From the NCBI GenBank assembly GCA_023376005.1, contig CM042151.1, positions 76,230,446 through 76,294,445 of the forward strand: DNA of 64,000 nt, written 5' to 3'. The DNA is from Doryteuthis pealeii. Taxonomy: Eukaryota > Mollusca > Cephalopoda > Myopsida > Loliginidae. This document shows positions 21,925-32,977 of this stretch, one piece after another. Position numbers and translations under genes: made by a program. Below the pieces are notes generated by a model. The model was given only the letters and a program-made list of their open reading frames with translations. It was not told the origin of the DNA and searched no databases. Numbering within the stretch: position 1 is the stretch's first letter; each line of letters begins with the position of its first letter.

Positions 21925-22380
21925 TCCCAGTAGTCGGCAATTATTCGGATGAAAGAAGACAAACAACACAATTGGAAATTATACACATGTATTAGACAAA
22001 GTTACAAAATGCTGCAAATTTGATGGTATTTGCTACTAGACTTATCTTGAATATGTGAAATTAATAGTTTGTTGGTGAGTTGACACTAGAGAGGGATTTC
22101 TACTCGCCGTTGTGGTAGAGTGCTGTTGAGACACGTCCGTCCTGGTTGGTTCTCATCCGATAAGTAAAAGTGTTGGGGAGTGCTTTTTTTGAGTGACTCG
22201 CTTAGTTAATTGCCCTTTTAAGTGGATGGTGGATGGAGCCCTTGTTAAGGTGACTCCTCAGGTCGACAGCCTTCAGATAAGTGATGGGGTTTGGTTTTGC
22301 CGCCAACATCGTATGTTGGCGATTCGCCCCCTAGTGACAGGGGAAGATAATTCTACTATCGGTTTTCCAATACAGGACCA
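21925..22380 (+). repeat. Interspersed repeat Rep-E, longer copy
   Basis: It shares with 1355-2060 the acaaagttacaaaatgc / GCAAA..TGATGGTATTTGCT block and the TTGGCGATTCGCCCCCTAGT to GGAAGATAATTC end. It carries about 200 bp of extra, GC-richer interior (22080-22290). Confidence 0.6.
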
Positions 22381-22559
22381 TCCTTCAGAAAATCATGTAA
22401 AATCAATATTTTTTTAAAAATCTGATAAATTGCTTGGGTAGAGAAAGATCTTCTGAATGTTAAGAAAATCTAGTCAAGAATTTGACAATAATTCAGACGG
22501 GCCAATTCTATAAATACGAAGTGGGTTGGTATTCAAGCTTAATAACCATTAATAGCTCT

Positions 22560-22850
22560 CAACTTAAAAATTGACCTTGTGTCACACGCTACTCATGGTA
22601 TAGGGGTTGATTAAATATAGTAACAGTTGGTGGGGCAGTCTAATGTTGGTAACAGTCTATTCCCTTTTTACTAGTGCTAGACCAAGGAAATTGTTTTTGC
22701 ATCTGAGGTGGAGCACCACCTACCATCAGTTCCTCACTTTACTGCACAGATCCTTGTGCTACTTATACGCTGAGTTGCTGAGGGCCAATATTGAACCTAG
22801 AACATTGTTATTCCAAGGTGGACGTTCTACCAACTGAGCTAAACCTTAAT
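22560..22850 (-). repeat. SINE1 copy next to a SINE2 tail
   Basis: SINE1 occupies about 22613-22850, inverted: the head is at the right (TACCAACTGAGCTAA, complement of box A) and GGTGGAGCACCACCTACCAT lies in the body. At its left, 22565-22612 is a plus-strand SINE2 tail (CCTTGTGTCACACGCTAC). Confidence 0.8.
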
Positions 22851-23021
22851 CACACTTGTGTACTGGTTCTATTTTGGCAAAATGCCAGTTCACTTGAGTG
22901 TGGAGAATGAATACCCTGCAAATACTGAGACAAATAAAGACTTCCTGGTCAAGCTTAACTGGGGAAAAAGCTTGCAACAAACCTTGTTGCGACCTTGCAA
23001 GTAGGTAAAAAGGAATCGTTA

Positions 23022-23330
23022 CTGAAGAATAATCAAGCTGACTTCCAATTACCGTTGAATTGGTAAGACATGGCAACAAGCGATTGTAACTCAATAGAAT
23101 CCCGTCTTGTTGCAATTCTACTGCAGAATGACAGGGTTTTTATAAAACTCCACAACATCATAGAAACCAATCAGCCAATCAGAACTCAGGGAATGGAATC
23201 ACCCAAATGCATGAATGGACTATTCTTGATTTCTATAAATACCAACTGTCTTGGACACTGCTTCAGTTGTGCTTAGCTAGTTGCTGTTATTCAAACCAAC
23301 AGTAGACTAACTGACTTCAATAGTCACCTT
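23022..23330 (+). repeat. Interspersed repeat Rep-D with CCAAT and TATA motifs
   Basis: CAATTACCGTTGAATTGGTA near the start, CAATCAGCCAATCAG at about 23169-23183, and TTTCTATAAATACC at about 23232. See 17500-17775. Confidence 0.7.
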
Positions 23331-23544
23331 AGGTCTTGTAGAATTAGTCCAGAAATAACGCCACTCCTTTGTGAGTTGTGACGAGGTATTTATTTACCAA
23401 TTTGACCAATCAAAGGAAAGTAGACACCAACCACATGTATATATTACTACGCAATCCTTATTCCTGCTTTTTTTCAGAAGATTGCAGGTGAGTAGTTTTC
23501 ATTTTTTTTCCCGCCACTATAGACTTGACAGCCTTGTGCACATA

Positions 23545-23795
23545 ATAACATAGTACATTATAAGGTTTCGGGTTCGATACCAGCCCTCCCCAACTTAACA
23601 CATGAGTAGCACAGCTTGGATAATCTGATCTGTGTGGTAAAGCAGCATCTTGAAGCTGACGGTAGGTATGGCGCTCCAACTTGGCAAAAACTCTCCCTGG
23701 TCTAATGCTAGCAAAAAGGGGATTGACTCCCTCACTGTTTAGCTGATACTGACAATAGACTACTCTACCAACTTTATTACTACTTACTACATAGA
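23545..23795 (+). repeat. SINE1 copy, 5' truncated
   Basis: Box B GTTCGATAC is intact at about 23571. Box A is not recognisable. The body motifs (GGTATGGCGCTCCAACTTGG, AAAAAGGGGATTGACTCCCT) are clear. Confidence 0.8.
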
Positions 23796-23954
23796 GGAAT
23801 GTCGGTAGTATTGTTATAAGGAAAGTGTTTATTTTCATAAGAGTTTGACACGAGAAAAAAAACCCAACTGACTGCGCCCCTGAACCCGAAGAAAAAGAGC
23901 ATCTTCTAAGGGACCACGCTAATCAAATTGTACCAATTATCACTATTAACAGAA

Positions 23955-24575
23955 AGGCGCGTGACATAAAGGTTGTTGTCGTAGGAAATGGCCTTGACGA
24001 GCCGAATTCAAATCCAGGACGAGGGAAGCTTGTTTGGCTGACTTCTGATTTAGGTCGGAAAATTAAAATGGAAAGTTTTTGGTGGTACCCAATGACAGTT
24101 TAACTACAGTCTATGAATTAACATTTTGCGAATTGGGTTACGGTTTTAGGGGATTATGGTTGTTTTTAATTACGTATTGCTTAAAAAACCCCAAAAAAAA
24201 CAACAAATTAACCCAAATTACTATACATTTAATGTTGAAAAATATTTTTTAAACTAAGGTTAATTGAAATTATACATTGCAATACTAACACAAACAACTG
24301 TCCCAATAATAGATTCAATCCTCTAAAACTGTAACCCAATTCGCAAAATGTTAATTCATAGACTGCAGTTAAACTGTCATTGGGTACCACCAAAAAATTT
24401 TCCGTTTTAATTTTCCGACCTAAATCAGAAGTCAGCCGCTTGTTTACGTTTCTCTTCATCATGCTCATGTCCAGGAAGACATGAATCCAACACTACCCAC
24501 CCCTCGTCGCCAGCCGTGGATAAATAATAAAGACTGGACTCTCTAGCCTTGGTTAGACAACCAGAGGACCCCCCC
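23955..24575 (+). repeat. SINE2 copy interrupted by a MITE
   Basis: The head (GAATTCAAATCCAGGACGAG, 24004-24023) and body (GACTGGACTCTCTAGCCTTG, 24532-24551) are in SINE2 order but separated by the 24036-24437 insertion. Confidence 0.8.
24036..24437. mobile_element. Foldback MITE, 8-bp TSD GCTTGTTT
   Basis: It starts GGCTGACTTCTGATTTAGG and ends with the complement. The arms pair for about 125 bp with few mismatches (24036-24160 and 24315-24437). GCTTGTTT is duplicated exactly at 24028-24035 and 24438-24445. An 8-bp target duplication fits hAT- or P-type transposases. No coding sequence. Confidence 0.9.
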
Positions 24576-24696
24576 CCCGCCCGCCAAAAAAAAAAAAAAA
24601 TACTAAAGAGTGTTGTTCGGACTATCTGTAGCAGGTAGGTGCACGCTTTTTCTGTTATCAACTCATGGAAAAGGTATGGCTGGTCCACCAAAAGCT

Positions 24697-24845
24697 TTTA
24701 GCGCTCCGTGGCTTAATGGTTAGCAAGCTCGTATCGCAGATCCATTACTATTGAATAGCGAGTTCGATCCTCGCTGAATGCCACATACTTTAGACCTTGT
24801 GTCACACCCAACCCTTAGAAAACGGGTTAGGTAAATAAATACTTA
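24697..24845 (+). repeat. tRNA-derived SINE, short form
   Basis: Perfect pol III boxes: A TGGCTTAATGG and B GTTCGATCC about 45 bp apart. A tail follows directly (ACCTTGTGTCACACCCAACC) that is shared with SINE2. The tRNA-like part does not close a proper acceptor stem, so it is not called a tRNA gene. Confidence 0.7.
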
Positions 24846-25074
24846 AAAACAACCCAAACATGTATGTAAACAGTTTAGTGATTCACGTCTTTAACTGAAC
24901 TGAGAGCTGATAATATTGTTATCAATTAATTTTAATAGACAATAAAGATTTTCTAGTGACTGAGAAATCAAACAGAAACTAAAACAAAACAAAACAAAAC
25001 AAATTACTTCCTTTTATTAAAACTATTTCGTGACAACAAAATAATTAAATATTAAATAAGTATACACATAAAAC

Positions 25075-25479
25075 GGCTGAACTTGCACAAAGGTGTCAAA
25101 ATTAGGGTGAGCCAGAAGAAATAGAACCCAAATTATTTATTTATTTTCCCATTAAACTAACCTTAAACCCCAACATCAACCCTAACCCTAACCCTAACCC
25201 CCCCTAGTTAAAATTAACAGTTTTATTATAACATTTGTGGGTTCTGTTTTTTCTGGGTCGCCGGTATACAGGGTGACCCCCCAAAAAAACAGAACCCAAA
25301 TTATTTATTCCTTTTTCCATTAAACTAACCCTAAACCCCAACCCCAACCCTAATCCTAACCCTAACCTAAACCCTAACCCTAGATCCCCATAGTTAAAAT
25401 TAATAGTTTTATTACAAAATTTGTGGGTTCTGTTTTTTCTGGGTCACCCTAATTTTGACACCTTTGTGCAAGTTCAGCC
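25075..25479. mobile_element. TIR element carrying telomere-like repeats
   Basis: The ends GGCTGAACTTGCACAAAGG (25075) and complement (to 25479) extend to inverted repeats of about 56 bp. The flanks CATAAAAC and AATAAAAC (25067-25074 and 25480-25487) are a probable 8-bp target duplication with one change. The interior is two direct copies of a smaller unit, each with its own inverted ends (GGGTGACCC..AGAA..AACAGAACCCA) around a tract of CCCTAA/CCCCAA repeats (25158-25204 and 25325-25387). Confidence 0.85.
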
Positions 25480-25487
25480 AATAAAAC

Positions 25488-25935
25488 TTAACCTTTGGTC
25501 CCTTGTATATCATATTTATACTTAATTAATACTATTCGTTTCTTTTTTCTTTTCATTTTACGCAATCACTCGCGATGTTTTTCTTTGTTGTGGTAGTGAC
25601 ATATTTGTGTCACTATTATTCATTTTGTCAACATGATAACAGAAATATCTGAACATTAAACTCACCCAGTATTTCTCTTCTTTCGACTGATCTTCTTAAA
25701 GTAAAATCCAATATTTTCAGAACAGGAAAAACAAAAATTATATTAAAAGAGTTTAAAAAAAAAACAAAAAAAACAAAACAAAAACAAATCCAGTACTAAA
25801 CTTGTGATTAGCGATAAATTATTTTCTTAGCCTTCAGATTTTTTTTTCTTCTGCAAGAGCGAAACTCTCAGGGGAGGTAATCCGTTAAAATTTATTTTTC
25901 TTAACAAATCAATATCTTATTTTTTAAATTTTATT
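25488..25935. other. Non-coding AT-rich stretch
   Basis: Poly-A/AAAAC patches near 25750-25790. Nothing else recognised. Confidence 0.5.
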
Positions 25936-26745
25936 CGAAGAGGGTATTTTGTCGTTTCTGGTAAAATAGACAAATGTACTTATATGCTTGTTTTACCGGT
26001 CCTGAAAATATGTTTATCATGAATACAAGTAATGTTAAAAATAACAACACACATTTAACACAAAACTTTATTGATATTTATTCACATTTATATTTTGGGA
26101 GAGGCTATTTTGCTGGTTCCGGTAAAATAGACAAACCTACTTTTGTTTATTTTACCGGTCCTGTAAATATTTTTTATTAAGAATGCAAGTAATGTTTAAA
26201 AAATAACAACACACATTTAACACAAAACTTTATTGATATTTATTTACATTTATATTTTGAGAGAGGCTATTTTGCCGGCTCTGGTAAAATAGACAAACCT
26301 ACTTTTATGTTTATTTTACCGGTCCTGTAAATATTTTTATTAAGAATGCAAGTAATGTTAAAAAATAACAACACACATTTAACACAAAACTTTATTGATA
26401 TTTATTTACATTTATATTTTGAGAGAGGCTATTTTGCCGGTTCCGGTAAAATAGACAAATCTACTTTTATGTTTATTTTACCGGTCCTGTAAATATTTTT
26501 ATTAAGAATGCAAATAATGTTTAAAAAAATAACAACACACATTTAACACAAAACTTTATTGATATTTATTTACATTTATATTTTGAGAGAGGCTATTTTG
26601 CCGGCTCTGGTAAAATAGACAAACCTACTTTTATGTTTATTTTACCGGTCCTGTAAATATTTTTTATTAAGAATGCAAGTAATGTTAAAAATAACAACAT
26701 AGAAACAAACGTTTATTCATATTCATTTATATTTATATTTTGTGA
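25936..26745 (+). repeat. Tandem satellite, 162-bp unit, about 5 copies
   Basis: The gaggctatttt landmark recurs at 25940, 26101, 26263, 26425 and 26589 (spacing 161, 162, 162, 164). Each unit holds an inverted repeat CGGTAAAATA...TATTTTACCG with a loop of about 20 nt. The first and last copies are the most diverged. The head of the unit also occurs inverted near 27634-27652. Confidence 0.95.
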
Positions 26746-26936
26746 AGGATAAAGATACAAAAAATTCTTCTAAGTGAAAAATATAGATATTGTTAATAAG
26801 TTTGCGATTGAACGTGAATTTTTACAATTTTTTTTTAAATTCAAGGAAATATGAAGGTGAATTTAACTATCATGAATTTTTTCCAGAGTGGAAAAATTAC
26901 ATTTTTCACAATCAATTGTTAAAATAAAATTGTAAC

Positions 26937-27016
26937 CCTAAACGCCCCCTAACCCTAAATCAAACCCTAACCCTAACCCTAACTCCAACCCTAAATCCCT
27001 AACCCTAACTCTAACC
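26937..27016 (+). repeat. Interstitial telomere-like (CCCTAA)n, degenerate
   Basis: About 12 imperfect CCCTAA hexamers. The vertebrate/mollusc telomere motif is TTAGGG, so this is an interstitial patch and not a chromosome end. Confidence 0.85.
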
Positions 27017-27194
27017 CATTGGTTAACAAGATGAATTCTTGCTATGTACTATTTTAAGAAATTACTTTTTAAAAGAGAGTTTTAAAGTTTGTATCACAGA
27101 AATGCACAACTACTTTTTAAGCAATTTAATTTTAGATAATCCAGATTGCTCATCAACAACCATTTTAATCTTTTAGCTTTTAGATTTTAATGGT

Positions 27195-27410
27195 TGATAA
27201 AATGTCAGTTGCCGATTGTTCGAGAAAAGTGGGAGTAAATATTCTAAAAATGTAATAACAAAATTGACAGACGCTGGAATTCAAAATCAAGCACCAAAAT
27301 AAAAAGCGGGAATTCTAGGAAAGAGGAGAATTCAGTTAGAGGATGACAGACAAGTAATCATCACAAACAAGTTAGCTCCATATCGGGAAGTGAAATAAGA
27401 CAAAATATGA
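27195..27410 (+). pseudogene. Possible Tc1/mariner transposase fragment
   Basis: Fragments in one frame (MSVADCSRKVGV; later LTDAGIQNQAP and LEDDRQVIITNKLA) resemble the end of a helix-turn-helix and the strand before the second catalytic residue of Tc1-like transposases, but with stops. The match is weak. Confidence 0.4.
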
Positions 27411-27786
27411 ACTTTTAAAACAAGAACAAATGAAAAGGACTTTGCCTGGTATCATGTACTATATTTTGTAACTTTATTTTAATACAAGTTGTGTATTTAA
27501 ATCCAACTTCATTGTTTCTCCATTTTGTTGAATAATGTTTGCTGCTAGTGGGATGTGTACTTATTTATAGAAAAACAACTCAACAACACAACAACAAGAA
27601 GATAATTTGAAATATACTTAAATATATTTCAAATATATTTGCTGGCAAAATAGCCTGTGGTCTATTTACTAGAACTGGTAAAATAAGCTCCACAACCTAT
27701 TCGATTTTTATCACTAACAATAAACATTAAACCAAAATAGAAATTCTAATTTTGCTGCAATATATTGTCAATATTAATACATCTGG

Positions 27787-28084
27787 GGTAATACTTTTTG
27801 GTACAATCAACTGCCACTCGCTCGAGTCCAGCCTATTAGACACGCCCACAGATCTTTATGAAAACAAAAAGTACAGCCAGGACGACACAATTTTTTTACT
27901 TTTAAAATGTAATATTTTTTGCTTAGAAAATTGAAAGTTTTAAATGAAGAAAACAACTTTGTGTCATGTAAATTTTGGTTTCGACAAACATTTTTTCTTT
28001 AGTTACAATTTTAATTTATTTGCATTTTGTCTAATAGGCTGGACTCGATCGAGTGACAGTTGATCGTACCAAAAAAGTATTACC
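27787..28084. mobile_element. Foldback MITE, about 57-bp arms
   Basis: GGTAATACTTTTTGGTACAA (27787) pairs with the right end (to 28084) across a block including CTCGAGTCCAGCCTATTAGA. The interior is AT-rich and non-coding. No clear target duplication was seen. Confidence 0.8.
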
Positions 28085-28140
28085 GATATATCAGCAATAA
28101 GAAAAGGTAAAAATGATTGTGTACCTATCTAGCAAGTAAA

Positions 28141-28395
28141 GTAGGCAGAGTGGCTTATTGTTGGTATCAGTGAGGAAGTCTATATCCTTTTCACTAGTGC
28201 TAGACCAGGAAGTTTATTTTTGTGTCTGCAGTGGAGTACTGCACATACCTTCAGTTCCCCACTTTATCTCACAGATTCCTATGCTACTCATGCGCTGAGT
28301 TGACGAGGGCTGGCCTTGAACCTGGAACAGATCCAAGTCGTGAGCGCTGTTGGCAAGAAACAGTATCGAACCTGGAACTTTGTGGTTCAACCTAA
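28141..28395 (-). repeat. SINE1 copy with a duplicated head
   Basis: Inverted SINE1 body (TTTTCACTAGTGCTAGACCA at 28188, CGCTGAGTTGACGAGGGCTG). The box B region (GAACCTGGAAC) is present twice, at about 28317 and 28368. Confidence 0.75.
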
Positions 28396-28489
28396 ATACC
28401 AGTTATTTACACAGAATTCATTAATATTTTTCCTGTTTGCTTATTTACTAAGGTCAGTTCAGTTATTGGCACAAGAACAGAAATATGGG

Positions 28490-28562
28490 GCACCCAGTGA
28501 GAATCGAACTCACTAACAATGTTTGCTCATCTAGATTGCTAACCATTACACTATGTGAAGTG
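28490..28562 (-). repeat. tRNA-like SINE head
   Basis: Minus strand boxes A TAGTGTAATGG and B GTTCGATTC are both good matches about 40 bp apart. It is followed by AT-rich sequence, with no intact tRNA acceptor stem. Confidence 0.6.
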
Positions 28563-28635
28563 TCCAGCATATTTCCTGTTTAGGCATTTTTTTTAATGCA
28601 TAAAGAAAAAAACCACAAAAACAAGTGATTCAAGC

Positions 28636-28719
28636 AGTATTCCCAAATTTCAGGAAGGCTACAGAAATTCTACAATTTTTCTGGGCCACAGCTTATTGTA
28701 TGGTCCATAAAGCTGTGGC

Positions 28720-28762
<43 letters not shown>

Positions 28763-29156
28763 AACCCCTCTGCATGAGCAAGATGTAACACAAGGTCAAT
28801 TTCTTATGTGAACTTTAACAGGTTTGAATTCAGAGTTTTACTTCTCCTAGACTGGTTGCCATACCAAGGTTGAAGAGCCCAGTCTGCCCTATAATTTACC
28901 CATAGCTGAAGGGAGAATAGTTGAATTCATACCTTTCCCAAGGGTAACAGTGCTATATGAAATGCAAACAGCCTCATCCAGGATTTGAACTCGTCTTGCT
29001 GTGCCCATTTCCCAAGACGGTAACCATTACACCATGCGCTTTCAGCTGTGGCCCATATGAGTTCAGTGGTTCAGTAAAAATTATACAATTTCTGTGGCCC
29101 ACCTGAAATTTGCCTTGGATCATTTTGGCCAAAGGACCATAGGTTGGGAAACACTG
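28636..29156. mobile_element. hAT-like element split by a SINE
   Basis: The left end CAGTATTCCCAAATTTCAGG and the right end (complement CAGTGTTTCCCAACC) are hAT-type termini. The flanks ATTCAAGC (28628-28635) and ATTCAAAC (29157-29164) form an 8-bp target duplication with one change. The CTACAGAAATTCTACAATTT block occurs inverted near the right end. No transposase. Confidence 0.75.
28726..29043 (-). mobile_element. SINE2, full length, 15-bp TSD
   Basis: The insertion is bounded by the exact 15-bp duplication AGCTGTGGCCCATAT (28711-28725 and 29044-29058), as expected from LINE-driven target-primed insertion. The head is at the right: box A TGGTGTAATGG, box B GTTCAAATC. The 3' tail is a (TA)n run at the left. 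Confidence 0.95.
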
Positions 29157-29167
29157 ATTCAAACAGT

Positions 29168-29560
29168 GCCCTAATGGCAACCCCCAATCTTTTTTATCAT
29201 ATAGGTGCTAGAAGGCATTGACCGAGGGTCTTAGTGTCCTGGGATATGACATTAAACTACATCTAATGTTGAAACTTCAGTTTTGGAGGTCTGGGTAGTG
29301 TGGAGTACCCCTTCATTGCCATTACTCCCAGGTCCACTCTGATCCGGAGTAATAGTACCTGTTACTGTCCCATATATGTGTTACATAGATAAAATGAATT
29401 TAAAAAATGTGTTTAAAAAATTGAGTTTGAAATAATGTTGAATACCCATCAAGAATGAATAAAACAAAAACGTCTTGGGTATGAAATAACCCAACAAGGG
29501 TTGATATGCCATAAAAATTCAAAACAACCAACCAACCAACCAACCAGCTAACCAACTGAA
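29168..29560 (+). repeat. Rep-A copy (3' part) with (AACC)n tail
   Basis: It runs from the TATCATATAGGTGCTAGAAG motif through the GGTCCACTCTGATCCGGAGT motif to the tail AACAAGGGTTGATATGCCAT and an (AACC)n microsatellite. Confidence 0.85.
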
Positions 29561-29584
29561 TGAGAGTTTTTTTCTAAGTACACT

Positions 29585-30380
29585 GGGAATTATCTGATTT
29601 TAATAAAATTTTCTGTATTGACTTATTAATCAATGAATTCTTTTTCTTTTAAATTATTGAATCATTTCAGTTAAACTGATTTAATGGAAATAAATCAAAA
29701 TTCTTTCAAATAAATATTACTATTAACGACATTCGTACCAGCATCTAAAACAACAATTTGTATACCCAATTAATAGATAAAATTCATTTAAAATATGAAA
29801 CACTTAATTTTAATTTTAAAATTTCATATTTGTAGATTCTAAAAACAAATATCATTTAATAACTAGTCTACTTTATTTTTGTTATCTAATAATTTTTGGA
29901 GAAAACTCAATTGAAATGTTAGGCTCCCACCCTTTTAAACACAACAAATATTGATGTATATATTTTTTACTTATAATGTAATAGGCAATTATATACTTAA
30001 AAACCACATTGTAAAAAAATATCTCCCATAATTTTTTTCATAGATTTTTTTTACATTTAATTTTCCAATTTTCGGTATTTATTTTCTACCAGACTAGCTT
30101 TCCTTAAATTTTTCTTTTTTTCTTCTATTCACACCTTCAGTCTTTTGTATTTTTATTCATACTGTAATTAGTTTCAAAAGTATATATCGGTGAGGTTATA
30201 TCATAATCCCACTGATAGTTTGCGCCCCCAAAATAAGTGACTTGAAAAAAAATCAGAAAGTTTTGAAATAAAATAACTGATGCATTATAAAATAAATTTA
30301 TTGATAAATCAATACTGAAAATTTCATTAAATTCGGATAATTCTCTGATTTTTGGTAATTTTTTTCAATCCGGGTGTGTA
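29585..30380 (+). mobile_element. Relic of the 1.3-kb TIR element (inner part)
   Basis: It matches 61253-62010 over about 800 bp, beginning GGAATTATCTGATTTTAATA and ending with an inverted version of the same sequence near 30335-30360. The outer ends present at 60779 and 62073 are missing, so this is a truncated copy. Confidence 0.75.
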
Positions 30381-30779
30381 AATTATTTTGTAAAATACGA
30401 ATATAGATAGATAAATGAAATAGATAACCACATATAATATATGGTTATCTTCAAGATACGTACTCCCGAGTAAGCAGCAGGAACCAGCATCTTATCTTCT
30501 TTTGATTTGCCTTCAGATGAAAAACAAGTTTTTTTTTTTCAGAAAGGGGAAAACAATTGTTTTTCATCTGAATTCTGCACTAATTTTATTTTACAATAAA
30601 TTGTTTTGTGCTAAAAATGAAAAACAATTTTATTTACAAAAACGAATCCACAACAAATGACAGAAAAATTACACCCCCCCCAAAAAAATTAACATAAAAC
30701 AAAAAAAACAACAAAAAACAAACAAAAAACAAACCGAATATTTACAAAATATAAGATGATTATTATTAAAGGGGGACTT

Positions 30780-31001
30780 TCCTCGCTACTCACCGCCTAT
30801 TTCCTTTAGAGGTTTGTGTTCGCGCCCACCATGTGATTGTAATGTATCTGCGTGTCTCTTTATATTTTATTATATTTTTTTCTTTGTCATTTTCGAAATA
30901 CGTGTGGCTCGTAAATTGGAGACAGCCGAATTCAGTTTGTGCTTGATCGACGCTGGCCAGACGACAATTATTACCGGAAAATAAAGTTCGCGAAACTTGA
31001 G
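30780..31001 (+). promoter_or_regulatory. Candidate promoter and non-coding first exon
   Basis: A CpG-richer island in AT-rich DNA ends in a strong donor (GAG then GTAAGT at 31001/31002). It contains CACCGCCTATTTCCT (30791-30805), a motif that recurs at 45952 and, with changes, at 47585, each time upstream of a GTAAGT donor. It could supply the 5' exon of zinc-finger gene 2, whose next acceptor is at 34890. Splicing is inferred, not shown. Confidence 0.4.
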
Positions 31002-31394
31002 GTAAGTTTCAAGTTTACAATTCAAAAATAAATAAATTCTATATAAACTTTTATTTTATCAACAGTTGCAGAAAAGTTAATTGACTGAAATTAAAAACAG
31101 AACAATTATTTCGAGTAGTAACTTTAAAAATTTTTTTTTTTATTTAACTTTATAAAAGAAAATTATTTACTCAATGAAATGTAAAATTTTGAACAAATTT
31201 TAAACTATAAATATTATTTTTTAAAAACAAAAAATTAAACTCTAAATATTTATTCGGGTAAAAAAGAAAAAGTCTCTGATTATATTTATTTGTGAAATTA
31301 TTGAAAAGAATCACTTCATGAACTTTTTATCACATTAAAATTTGCTTTAAAATGTAAACATTAGTGTAACTGACCCCCCCACCCAACGCCCTAA

Positions 31395-31530
31395 AAACAA
31401 AGGGGTGTCCTGGGTATAGCACTAAACTGCATCTGATGGTGAGGCTATAGTTCTGGAGATCTGGGGAATGTGGAGTATCCATTCATTGTCATTACTTCCT
31501 AGGCCATTCTGACCCCACCTGGTTTTACCA
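31395..31530 (+). repeat. Rep-A internal fragment
   Basis: It has GGTGTCCTGGGTATAGCA, the ctaaactgcatctgatggtg motif and the GGCCATTCTGACC region in Rep-A order, truncated at both ends. Confidence 0.7.
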
Positions 31531-31639
31531 TAATCGATCTGTTTGAAAATTATTTGTATTAGATAGGAATACTTAATGGCATATAATTATAAATTATTCA
31601 TATTAAAAATAGTTACTTGAACCTATAATTGTTTACTAA

Positions 31640-32050
31640 GGATTATTATTAATACTAGCAAAATAAAAAAAAACCTTCCGGGCGATGTAAAAATAGATTT
31701 TTAAAACATATTGCCTGAGGAGTGGGAGTTAAAAATTCAATGTCAGCATGTTTGTACCCTAAGTAAGTAAAATCATCAAATTCATTAAAGGATTAAAAAA
31801 TAAAACAATTTGAAATGTAAACTTTAAATATGAATTAAAATAAAACAAACTATATATAGATATATAATACCAGTTATGTATTTATTAAAACTTGTTTTAA
31901 AAAACGATGAAGACTGTCTAATGTTGTATGTTTAAATTTTGAGTGTATTTATTCTATGTTATGACGATTTTGGGTAATATGATGTAAGCAGTGACATAGT
32001 TTTTGTTACAGACAAAAACCAGAAGCAAATCTCCATTATTAATAGAAGAT
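31640..32050 (-). mobile_element. Non-autonomous Helitron-like copy
   Basis: On the minus strand it starts near TCTATTAATAATGGAGATTT and ends GCTAG followed by T (31641 side), with a GC patch (GCCCGGAAGG) upstream of the end. It is nearly collinear with 51325-51716. Confidence 0.6.
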
Positions 32051-32977
32051 TTGTTACTTGAAACCATATAACTGTACAAACAAAGGACTATTATTAAATG
32101 GAAATAATTACTTAAAACCATATAATATTTTGTATTAGATAGAAAGACTCTATATCATATAACATTGAAAATTAATTTTCACTTGAGGGACCCTTGGAAT
32201 TTCCACAAAATGAAACAAAAATCAAGAGAAGCTATTTAAGCCAAAAACAATGATTTGCAATTTCATTACATATAAATCCTACCAAAATTACCAAAATATC
32301 TTCCGTAATTCACAATTTTAATATCACAAATAAAACAATTTTTCTTAAAAATTCATTTTAAACAGAAGACCATTTGGAATGTTTCATTTTTAAGATTAGA
32401 GGAAATTGAATGAGACAAATAATAAATCTGTGATTAAGTGACACCAGATAATCTGTATTCACATTTTTGCATTGCATCTTGGACGATTTGGACTGTGTCA
32501 TTTTTAACTAGAGGATGTTTCAGGATGATAACGGACAACGGTTTAGGAACAAGTATATTAATATATAGATTAGAAACACTTGATATTATATAATTGTGTA
32601 CAAAAGCTCTTGAGAAATTACACAAAAAAATGTAAATATAAATGTACAATGTACATGATTCCCTAACCTCTAGGCATGAAATAACATCATTATACCATGG
32701 TGTCTTTGTTTAAAGTTATGGTTGGATCTAACCTGGATAAAATGGGCTAGAATTAACTATCATTAAAAAAAAACAATAAAAAAGACGACAGAAAATGCTA
32801 TTCAAAATATTGGTATGTGAATAGTTGACTCATTCAGGAATGTAAGTAATTTATAAAGTGTTTAGAAATCGTGTTTAGATATTTTTACATTATTTAAAAT
32901 ATAAAAGTGTGTAAAAATCATTAAACTTGATTCTATTGTTTGAAAAAGTTGCATGTTTATTCGTTGTATAAGAATAA
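32051..32977. other. Non-coding AT-rich stretch (candidate intron)
   Basis: No supported gene. A minus-strand ORF at 32434-32649 has no domain. Confidence 0.5.

Noticed and set aside
24425..24691. 88-codon minus-strand ORF with a Gly-rich patch
   Set aside because: It spans a SINE fragment, a C/A homopolymer tract and a MITE end; no independent support.
24697..24780. Functional tRNA gene
   Set aside because: Both pol III boxes are good, but the acceptor stem does not close and a SINE-type tail follows; the same holds for 28490-28562 and the SINE1 heads.
25974..26180. 68-codon ORF
   Set aside because: It lies in the 162-bp satellite; later units break the frame.
25936..26745. CRISPR-like array
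   Set aside because: Units are contiguous tandem repeats without unique spacers, in a eukaryotic sequence.
25150..27020. Chromosome end or subtelomere
   Set aside because: The CCCTAA tracts are short, degenerate and, for two of three, inside a transposable element; unique sequence and a zinc-finger gene lie on both sides.
29200..29400. Possible coding similarity in Rep-A (Pro/Leu-rich frames)
   Set aside because: No frame is conserved between copies; Rep-A appears to be non-coding.
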